Assembly (NCBI GenBank): GCA_017992695.1
Contig: JAGOOC010000031.1
Span: 1-35,204, forward strand
Direction: 5' to 3'
DNA length: 35,204 nt
Source of the DNA: Bacteroides sp.
GTDB taxonomy: Bacteria > Bacteroidota > Bacteroidia > Bacteroidales > Bacteroidaceae
Shown: in pieces, positions 28,280 to 35,204 of the stretch
How positions within the stretch are numbered: position 1 is the stretch's first letter
Layout of the letters: every line of letters begins with the position of its first letter
Position numbers and translations under genes: made by a program
Notes under the pieces: model-generated
Told to the model about the DNA's origin: nothing
The model's database searches: none
The model's input: only the letters and a program-made list of their open reading frames with translations

Positions 28280-29866
28280 TTATTCTTTATCTCTTTCGGG
28301 GCTAAAACGCACAGGATCATTATATTGCTCTTGCAGTTTCAACAACTCTGTTTTCAGTTCATTGGCTATCGACTCGTACGCTTTTTGCCCATATAAGTTG
28401 TGCATTTCGCTCGGATCGGTTTGCAGGTCGTACAACTCCCACCAATTGATATCGTTATAAAAGTGAATCAATTTATAGCGTTCGGTACGTATACCGTAAT
28501 GACGTTTTACACGGTGCTCGGCCGGGAATTCATAGAAGTGATAATACAGTGCTTTTCGCCAATGCTGGGGCCTTTCATTTTTGAGTAAAGGCAGCAGTGA
28601 TGCGCCTTGCATATCTTGGGGAACGACTACTCCGGCCAATTCGAGAAAAGTAGGTGCGTAGTCAATGTTTTGCACCAATTCGGTTACGTCTCCCCGGCGA
28701 TTCATACCGGTCGGCAAGCGCATAATAAGAGGGGTACGCATTGATTCTTCGTACATAAAGCGTTTGTCGAACCAACCATGCTCGCCCATATAAAATCCTT
28801 GATCGGAGGTATATACCACCAATGTATTTTCGAGTAATCCCTCTGCTTTGAGGTAATCGAGTACACGCCCCACATTGTCGTCGAGCGACTTCAAGGTTTT
28901 CATATAATCGCGCATATAGCGTTGAAACTTCCAGTTGGCAAGTTCTTTTGCTGTGAGCTTTTTGTGATAAAACTCTTCGATTATGGGTGTGTAAAACTTA
29001 TCCCATGCAGCACGTTGTGCAGGATTCAAGCGACCGAGATACTCTTCGTAAAGTGATTTTAGCCGGCTCTCTTTATCGGGGTGCAGCATTTTCAAATCGT
29101 AAATCATGTCCATATCTTTCGCAATGCTCATCTCCTGCGCTGCAGCAGCAGGCCTGCCTGCATAGTCGTCGAAGAAGTTATCGGGCATCGGAAATGTTTT
29201 ATCTTCATACAGCGCTAGGTTGCAGGTATCAGCCATCCAGTTGCGGTGAATCGCCTTGTGATGAATCAACAAGCAAAAAGGCTGATCCTTGGCACGTTTA
29301 TGTTCCATCCAGTCGATGGCATCGTCGGTAATCAGGTTGGTGATGTATCCCTCTTTCTGAATCGTATCGTTGTGTTGTGTGATAAAACGAGGGTTATAAT
29401 AATCGCCCTGCCCGGGCACTATCTCCCAATAATTAAATCCCGATGGCAGGCTTTCGAGGTGCCACTTACCAATCACCGCTGTTTGGTAACCGGCTTTCTG
29501 TAGTAGTTTGGGAAAGGTTTGTTGCGCAGTATCAAACACACAGGTCGTATTGTCATAGAACTTATTGGCACAACTGTGCTTTCCGGTAAGCATACAGGCA
29601 CGGCTAGGCCCACTCAATGAGTTTGCTACAAAGCTGTTGGTAAACCGAACTCCTTCTTTGGCCAACCGATCAAGATTAGGTGTTTCGACATAGCGTGTGT
29701 CATAGCAACTCATCATTTGAGCCGTATGATCGTCGGTCATGATATAGACGATGTTCAGCGGCTTCTGCTGACCTGGATTGGATGGTTTAGTTGCACAAGA
29801 AGCGAACGCTGCTACTGCGGTAGCACCGGTGATGGAGTAGAGTAAACCAGATTGTAAGTTATTCAT
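28280..29866 (-). CDS. Lipoprotein sulfatase of the serine (S-x-P-S-R) type
   Basis: This 528-residue family S1 sulfatase removes sulfate esters from glycans. The N-terminus resembles a lipoprotein signal (AFASC, Cys24), which would place it outside the cytoplasm on a membrane. The metal-binding IMTDDHTAQ (42-50) precedes the active-site signature SGPSRACMLTGKH, where Ser85 would be converted to formylglycine by an anSME-type enzyme not present here. GKWH, HHKAIH and VVYTSDQGFYMGEHGW supply other active-site residues. The stretch NSLSGPSRACMLTGKHSCA recalls GlcNAc-6-O-sulfatases of Bacteroides, so a 6-sulfated GlcNAc target is likely but not proven. It lies between SusD and GH20. Confidence 0.92.
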   Translation of the reverse strand: MNNLQSGLLYSITGATAVAAFASCATKPSNPGQQKPLNIVYIMTDDHTAQMMSCYDTRYVETPNLDRLAKEGVRFTNSFVANSLSGPSRACMLTGKHSCANKFYDNTTCVFDTAQQTFPKLLQKAGYQTAVIGKWHLESLPSGFNYWEIVPGQGDYYNPRFITQHNDTIQKEGYITNLITDDAIDWMEHKRAKDQPFCLLIHHKAIHRNWMADTCNLALYEDKTFPMPDNFFDDYAGRPAAAAQEMSIAKDMDMIYDLKMLHPDKESRLKSLYEEYLGRLNPAQRAAWDKFYTPIIEEFYHKKLTAKELANWKFQRYMRDYMKTLKSLDDNVGRVLDYLKAEGLLENTLVVYTSDQGFYMGEHGWFDKRFMYEESMRTPLIMRLPTGMNRRGDVTELVQNIDYAPTFLELAGVVVPQDMQGASLLPLLKNERPQHWRKALYYHFYEFPAEHRVKRHYGIRTERYKLIHFYNDINWWELYDLQTDPSEMHNLYGQKAYESIANELKTELLKLQEQYNDPVRFSPERDKE

Positions 29867-29892
29867 TATAGTCTTATTTTATCCACAAAAAC

Positions 29893-29939
29893 AACTCAAG
29901 CCGGATGCACGCTGTGATAAACTGCATCCAGCTTGAGTT
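29893..29939 (-). terminator. Long hairpin between susD-like and sulfatase genes
   Basis: Bases 29893-29909 and 29923-29939 pair over 17 positions with one mismatch, around a 13-base loop. On the minus strand the stem is followed by GTTTTTGTG. It probably acts as a partial terminator or a stabilising stem that gives more SusC/D than enzymes. Confidence 0.75.
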
Positions 29940-29968
29940 TTTAATCTAAATCACTTGTAAGAAAGCGA

Positions 29969-31786
29969 TCAATAGCCAAAATTATTATCTGTAAAGTCGA
30001 TCGATGAATTGGTATCAATTTCATCTTTCGGAATGGGAAGCAACAAATTCTTCTTTAAGAAATCAGCATCATTCAGATTAGCTTTATTAAAGATGCGCTC
30101 GCCCCAATTACCATTGCGGCTAGGATTTTTTGCTACACTTTCGAGAATAATCCCATGATTGTTATTCAGTTCTAATACCTTCTTCAGCATCTCCGTTCCA
30201 CGAAGACGCATTTTCTGATACATCTCCGGTTCGCCTATGCCTTCAAATATACGCTCAAAGAAGATCTTTTCTCGAACCTGTTCTTTACTCAAATCAGTGC
30301 TCCATTTGGCCGGTTGTACTGCCGGTTTTGCTCCCGACCGACGCGCCCTTGCCAATACCTCATCGACCAAATCAATAGCTTTGCCTTTCTGATCCATTTC
30401 ATTGTAAACATCTGCCATCATCAATAACATATCGGCATACCTGTACAAGATCAGGTTCTTATGGCTATTATTACCACTTTGATTAGGGTCAAAAGGCTTC
30501 TTGAAATATGGCCACGATCTGGTGTTGGTTGAGGGTTTCGTGGTGGTATTTAAGATGAATGCCTGCAAACCTCTCTGGTAGTCGGTAGCTGTATCACCGA
30601 TAATTTCGAGCAACTCTTTCATGCTGGGGCTGGCGGGGTTTGCAAACTTTTCGTAAGGCAATCTTCCAACATATTGTTTCACATTCTTCCATCCGGCAGG
30701 TTTGGCTTCTCCTCGCTTTGTATAAGTAAAGTAAGGATAGGCATAACCGGAGTCACGAGCGGTTGGAATGGGTTCTACCTGCGGCTTTACTCCTGTTCCC
30801 ACACCACCGTAGGCTCTCCATTTGCTGAAATAAGAGATTTCAAAACGAGGATCTTCGGGATAAGTGGCAATGAAGTAATCGTGTAGTGCTTTCGATGCGC
30901 GAATGCGGTCAAAAGCTTGTCCGTTGCATGAACCGCTCGGAGCGACCAACCAGCTAGCGCGGTTACGCGTGGTTGCTCCTGCCAATACAAAGTTCACTTG
31001 AAAAATAGATTCTTTAGCTCCCTTTACATTATCTACAAATAAATCGCCAAACTTCGACTCTAGGGTGTACTTACCATAAACTTCATCAAAGCACGCTTTA
31101 GCTTTACCCCAAGCTGCATTGTCGCCCTGACAGGCCAACGTATGATAAAGTTTACCCAGATACGCTTTAGCTGCCCATTTTGTGGCATATCCGTCGTCAT
31201 TTTTCTCTGGTAAATGTGTGAAGGCATACTCCCAGTCAAGGCGTACTTGTTCAAACACTTCGGCCTTTGGCGAACGGGGAACAGCCACTCCATCGTGTGC
31301 CGACGGTGTAGTTTTTAATGGTAAGTCGCCGTAAGCCACCGCTAGGTTATAATAAGCCAATGCCCGAAGAAAGCGAGCCTCAGCTTCCATTCTTGTCTTT
31401 GCTTCGTCGGATAGCGAACTGACTTCAATATTGGCAATAAAAGCGTTGGCTTCACCGATCACTTTATACATTCCTTTCCAAGCCATTGAATTGATCTGCT
31501 CGGTAGGATCACCATCCAACGAGGCCAGTTTATCTGTCGATGAGCTGGCAGTTTGCACCCACCCCATGCTGCTATAACCTATGGTTACTTCTTGCCAGGC
31601 TTGCCCGTAAGCATTATCGGCAGTCATGTAACCATAACAACCCAAGAGTGCCTTTTGAGCATTTTCAACACTACTAAACTGAACTTTCGTATTGATGGTA
31701 TATTGAGGATCTTCATCCAGCAGCGATTCACATGAAGTCAATGACAGAGCGCTCGCCACAAAGAGTATGTATTTAAAATTTTTCAT
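29969..31786 (-). CDS. SusD/RagB-family glycan-binding lipoprotein
   Basis: This surface lipoprotein of 605 residues captures glycans above the SusC pore. The lipobox is LTSC with Cys19 (MKNFKYILFVASALSLTSC). The family's helical TPR-like part (about 25-330) includes AEARFLRALAYYNLAVAYGDLPL and WAAKAYLGKLYHTLA. The C-terminal part has YRYADMLLMMADVYNEM and ends IDTNSSIDFTDNNFGY, as usual for SusD/RagB. The gene is complete and follows susC after 26 bp. Binding specificity cannot be read from the sequence. Confidence 0.95.
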   Translation of the reverse strand: MKNFKYILFVASALSLTSCESLLDEDPQYTINTKVQFSSVENAQKALLGCYGYMTADNAYGQAWQEVTIGYSSMGWVQTASSSTDKLASLDGDPTEQINSMAWKGMYKVIGEANAFIANIEVSSLSDEAKTRMEAEARFLRALAYYNLAVAYGDLPLKTTPSAHDGVAVPRSPKAEVFEQVRLDWEYAFTHLPEKNDDGYATKWAAKAYLGKLYHTLACQGDNAAWGKAKACFDEVYGKYTLESKFGDLFVDNVKGAKESIFQVNFVLAGATTRNRASWLVAPSGSCNGQAFDRIRASKALHDYFIATYPEDPRFEISYFSKWRAYGGVGTGVKPQVEPIPTARDSGYAYPYFTYTKRGEAKPAGWKNVKQYVGRLPYEKFANPASPSMKELLEIIGDTATDYQRGLQAFILNTTTKPSTNTRSWPYFKKPFDPNQSGNNSHKNLILYRYADMLLMMADVYNEMDQKGKAIDLVDEVLARARRSGAKPAVQPAKWSTDLSKEQVREKIFFERIFEGIGEPEMYQKMRLRGTEMLKKVLELNNNHGIILESVAKNPSRNGNWGERIFNKANLNDADFLKKNLLLPIPKDEIDTNSSIDFTDNNFGY

Positions 31787-31812
31787 TTTAGAATAGAGTT
31801 TATCAGTTAAAT

Positions 31813-34800
31813 TTAGAACGTAACATTTAATCCAAAGACATAAGAGCGCATGCTTGGGAACGCATTCATATCAACTCCCGGACGAAGGCCATCAAATGCA
31901 AAGCTGTTAATCTCGGGATCATATCCACTGTAGCTCGTCAGTACAAAGGCATTTTTCACTGAAGCGAATAAGCTCGTTTTCTGGAAACCGATTTTCTTCA
32001 TCCACGTAGTGGGCAGAATATAATTTAAGGTGATATCCGAACAACGCAAATAACTACCATCTTCAATGTAGCGGTCGTATACTACATTCTTGATATTAGA
32101 AGTAGCTGCAGGATAGAGATTGGATGGATTATCAAGAGTCCATATCTGTTGAAATGCCTGGCTACGAATGTTGTTCGATTGCTTTGAAGGAGTCATTTCA
32201 GCACGATTATTGGTGTTAAGAATATCATTACCATATACTCCATTAAAAGAAGCAGATAAAGAGAGGTTCTTCCACTCGATACTGGTTTGAAAGCCATACG
32301 TAAAATCCGGGTTGGGGTTGCCCAGGATTGTTTTGTCTTTTTCATCGACTACACCATCCTCGTTCATATCAACACACTTAATACTACCGGGCGTTAAATC
32401 ATTGCCCACAGAACTTTTGTAATATTTAGTAGTACCATCTTTGGCTATATAAGCCACTTGCCCATTCACCACATCTGCAGTCTGAATAATACCTTGTGTT
32501 TGGTACCCGAAGAATAAACCGGGAGCCTCTCCCACTAAAAAGAGGTTAGCGATACCAAACTGGTCTCCAATGGTTGATCCCTGATAGCCACGCACCTCTT
32601 TCAGCATACCAAAGTCAGAAGGTGCAAAACCTAAATCTTCAATGGATGATTTATTGAAACCAATGTTTCCACCCACATTCCAGCTCCATCCCTTCAGGTT
32701 ACGAATAAGGTCTCCGTTTAAGCTAACTTCGACTCCTTTATTCACCAACGAACCCTGATTGATCATCACGCTGTTGAATCCACTCGATGCAGGCAAGTTG
32801 CGTGAGATAAGGAGATCGGTTGTTTTCTTTTGATAGACATCAATCGTTCCCGACAAACGACTTTTCAGCAAGGCGAAATCAACGCCGGCATTCCAAGAAG
32901 AGGTGCGCTCCCACTTCAACCCATTGTTTTGCAAATTTGTTACCCCCATGGCTAAAAGTCTATCTCCGTTTGCCGTAGCATAGTCAATGACTTGAGAGTA
33001 ATCCGAAAAAGTAGCATAAGGTTGGATGCCTTGATTACCCGTAATACCATAACCTACGCGAAGTTTCAATTGGCTCAGCCAATCAACCTCTTTCAAAAAC
33101 TCCTCCTGCTCCATGCGCCATGCTAAAGAGAACGAGGGGAAATAAGACCAACGTTTTCCTTTTTGGAATTTACTGGAACCATCGGCACGGATAGAGCCGG
33201 TCAATAGGTACTTATCATAGGCAGATAAGTTGACGCGTCCGATATACGACAACAACTGATAGTCTTTCTGAGTAGGTTGTTCGTTCACTTTCACACTGGC
33301 CAGGTGCATACCTTTGGTACGCAGATCAAAAACGGTAAAGCGAGTACCCTTCACGTTTTTATTGATAAATGTATTTACATCATACGTTACACCTGCCGTA
33401 GCGGCCAAGCGGATATCTTTAGCTAAATCTACATTCAAGTTCAGCAAGTTCTCAACACTGTAATTCGACTTACTCAAATTCGATACTGCCAGTACCCCCT
33501 GATCATTGGCACCAATGGTTAAATCCATACCATACCAACGGCTACGCTCGTTCGAGCTGACATTGCCACCTGTACGCAAACTATAAGTTAGCAGTTTATT
33601 GATTTTCCAATTCAAATTGATGCTTGCATTAAAGTTTTGGTCATCTGTAATGTCATCATAATCGTTCATCCAGCTATACACATTGGTTTTTGCATCCATG
33701 TTACTAACAAGAGAGGGGTCATTGCTTGGTGTTAAATAGGGTGCTGTATCTAAAACGGTACGAGCCAAAGAGCCGGCTACACCACCAGTGGTATTGCCTC
33801 CGGTCATCATGTCGTTTTGCTTCAATGAACCGCCCATAATCAAATTTAGGGTAACTGCTTTCGACAAGTTAGCCGTGATGTTGGCGCGCAGATCGCCTTG
33901 TTTAATTCCGGTATTCTGAACAATACCATTGATGTCTTTAAAATTGGCAGAAATATAATAAGTCATAGCGTCTGAGCCACCACTGATAGAGGCTGAATAC
34001 ACCTGCGAGAAAGCAGTACCATAAGCTTCTTTTTGCCAGTTTAGGTATTTAATATTGTTGTAAAGTTCCGGATTGGTAGGATCTTTTAAGTATGCCGTCA
34101 CGTTTTCGCCAAAGACATAATGCATTTCTCCGTTTGATTGCGGATAGAATTTCTCCTCGCCCTTATTTACTTTCATGTTGGCGTAAGTTGCATACTCCTC
34201 CAGATTCATCATATCATGCAAGTTACGAGCATTAGCAACGGTGAAGTTGGCCGTTATGTTCACTTTAGATTTGCCTGACTTACCCTTCTTTGTCGTAATG
34301 ATAATTACGCCATTGGCTCCACGAGAACCGTAGATGGCTGTAGCCGATGCATCTTTCAACACGGTAATGTCTTCAATATCGGCAGGGTTGAGCGCGCTCA
34401 AAGGATCTTGGGCGATCTGGAAATCATTTCCACCCATGGCCGAAGTAGCAAACTCTCCGGTAGAGGATTGGGGCACATTGTCGATAACATAGAGGGGTTG
34501 ATTGTCTCCACGAAGCGAACTTGCTCCACGAATGGTTACTGAAGTAGCCGCACCGGGCGCAGCCATCGAAGTACTTACGTTCAAACCGGCCACTTTGCCT
34601 TGCAGCAAATTATTAAGTGAGGAGGCTTTCGATGCATCATTTACATCGGGGCGGATGCTTGTGGTAGCTCCAGTTAAATCACTTTTACGAGCAGTACCAT
34701 AGGCTACCACCACCACTTCATCTAAGGTTTGTGTGTCTTCCTTCAACTGAACATTTATTTTGGCTTGGTTGCCCACTACTACATTTTCGGTGATATACCC

Positions 34801-35031
34801 AATAAACGTAAAGACCAATGCTGCTTTTGCATTAGGGACTGAAATAGAATAGTTACCATTGAGGTCAGTGATGGTACCGGTCGACGTACCTTTTACTTGC
34901 ACATTTACACCCGGCATTCCTTCATTCAAGTTATCGATTACTTTACCGGTAATCATTTTTTGTTGTGCATGCGCTTGGGTCGCAAATAGAAAGAGTAAAA
35001 ATACCAAAAAAACTTTTAACAGGTTCTTCAT
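31813..35031 (-). CDS. SusC/RagA-family TonB-linked outer-membrane transporter
   Basis: This 1072-residue protein imports oligosaccharides using TonB energy. It has a signal peptide (1-22, VFLVFLLFLFATQAHA). A carboxypeptidase-regulatory-like domain follows (about 25-105, ITGKVIDNLNEGMPGVNV), then the SusC signature TLDEVVVVAYGTARKSDLTG (about 103-122). The plug domain (about 125-245) has VTIRGASSL, PLYVIDNVPQ and ATAIYGSRGANGVIIITTKKG. The barrel runs to the final aromatic strand RSYVFGLNVTF. It is the first gene of the locus and pairs with SusD. No extra N-terminal signalling domain for an anti-sigma factor is seen, so regulation by a hybrid two-component system or another regulator outside the window is likely. 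Confidence 0.96.
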   Translation of the reverse strand: MKNLLKVFLVFLLFLFATQAHAQQKMITGKVIDNLNEGMPGVNVQVKGTSTGTITDLNGNYSISVPNAKAALVFTFIGYITENVVVGNQAKINVQLKEDTQTLDEVVVVAYGTARKSDLTGATTSIRPDVNDASKASSLNNLLQGKVAGLNVSTSMAAPGAATSVTIRGASSLRGDNQPLYVIDNVPQSSTGEFATSAMGGNDFQIAQDPLSALNPADIEDITVLKDASATAIYGSRGANGVIIITTKKGKSGKSKVNITANFTVANARNLHDMMNLEEYATYANMKVNKGEEKFYPQSNGEMHYVFGENVTAYLKDPTNPELYNNIKYLNWQKEAYGTAFSQVYSASISGGSDAMTYYISANFKDINGIVQNTGIKQGDLRANITANLSKAVTLNLIMGGSLKQNDMMTGGNTTGGVAGSLARTVLDTAPYLTPSNDPSLVSNMDAKTNVYSWMNDYDDITDDQNFNASINLNWKINKLLTYSLRTGGNVSSNERSRWYGMDLTIGANDQGVLAVSNLSKSNYSVENLLNLNVDLAKDIRLAATAGVTYDVNTFINKNVKGTRFTVFDLRTKGMHLASVKVNEQPTQKDYQLLSYIGRVNLSAYDKYLLTGSIRADGSSKFQKGKRWSYFPSFSLAWRMEQEEFLKEVDWLSQLKLRVGYGITGNQGIQPYATFSDYSQVIDYATANGDRLLAMGVTNLQNNGLKWERTSSWNAGVDFALLKSRLSGTIDVYQKKTTDLLISRNLPASSGFNSVMINQGSLVNKGVEVSLNGDLIRNLKGWSWNVGGNIGFNKSSIEDLGFAPSDFGMLKEVRGYQGSTIGDQFGIANLFLVGEAPGLFFGYQTQGIIQTADVVNGQVAYIAKDGTTKYYKSSVGNDLTPGSIKCVDMNEDGVVDEKDKTILGNPNPDFTYGFQTSIEWKNLSLSASFNGVYGNDILNTNNRAEMTPSKQSNNIRSQAFQQIWTLDNPSNLYPAATSNIKNVVYDRYIEDGSYLRCSDITLNYILPTTWMKKIGFQKTSLFASVKNAFVLTSYSGYDPEINSFAFDGLRPGVDMNAFPSMRSYVFGLNVTF

Positions 35032-35098
35032 AGGAACAGTTTTTTAATTAGTAATTTAAAGATTAAAAAGGAGATTAATTATCTCGTTAGATTGGATG

Positions 35099-35106
35099 CA
35101 AATGTA
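35099..35106 (-). promoter_or_regulatory. Possible -7 box for the utilization locus
   Basis: The minus strand reads TACATTTG, matching TAnnTTTG, and would leave a leader of roughly 60 bases before the susC ATG. No good TTTG is seen at -33. Nothing else recognisable lies in 35107-35204. Confidence 0.4.
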
Positions 35107-35204
35107 GTTAACAGCAATGAAGTGATAGGTTTGAATTTATCTATAAATAATCCAAAAACAGCTATTAAAGAGAGTGCAGCAAGGGGTTTAGACATAAACG
35201 GACA

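Overview
The window looks like a chromosomal segment of a Bacteroides-type bacterium (phylum Bacteroidota). The signs are a SusC/SusD pair with a sulfatase and glycosidases behind it, a GldE homologue, a tiny basic ribosomal-type protein next to HU, several promoters matching the Bacteroides -7 box TAnnTTTG, and no consistent Shine-Dalgarno sequences. No tRNA, rRNA, CRISPR array, transposase or phage gene was seen.

Layout. (1) 1-5969 is a housekeeping block. A 4'-phosphopantetheinyl transferase cut by the window edge, gldE, ssb and mutY are on the minus strand. HU, a 30-residue mS38/AURKAIP1-like protein and an RNase E/G are on the plus strand. A 15-bp bidirectional terminator (5972-6020) closes the block. 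(2) 6096-11790 is a tightly packed six-gene minus-strand operon for an inositol lipid. In transcription order it encodes myo-inositol-phosphate synthase, a nucleotidyltransferase, an ATP-grasp enzyme, a CDP-alcohol phosphatidyltransferase, a flippase-like membrane protein and a HAD phosphatase. It probably makes, modifies and moves a phosphoinositol head group for a glycerolipid or sphingolipid. (3) 11887-14526 is a large membrane sensor histidine kinase with no partner regulator in view. (4) 14621-16372 is a GH89 alpha-N-acetylglucosaminidase that has lost its N-terminal coding region, followed by about 570 bp of non-coding DNA with degenerate 22-bp tandem repeats. (5) 16940-22793 holds a LysM glucosaminidase, cytidine deaminase, an RclA-like flavoprotein, and a 952-residue envelope protein that appears to join a zinc-peptidase motif, a propeller-like region and an outer-membrane barrel. 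(6) 22796-35031 is a polysaccharide utilization locus, transcribed on the minus strand as susC, susD, sulfatase, GH20 and GH2.

The utilization locus fits a sulfated N-acetyllactosamine-type host glycan such as mucin O-glycan or keratan-like chains. SusC/D would import the oligosaccharide, the serine-type sulfatase would remove sulfate (possibly from GlcNAc), GH20 would release HexNAc and GH2 would release galactose. No regulator for it lies within the window.

The most interesting points are the inositol-lipid operon, which has an unexplained ATP-grasp enzyme, a nucleotidyltransferase and an off-register CDP-alcohol transferase motif; the peptidase/propeller/barrel protein with an inverted repeat over its promoter; competing hairpins in front of RNase E/G; and repeated short in-frame tandem repeats at gene ends and inside a signal peptide.
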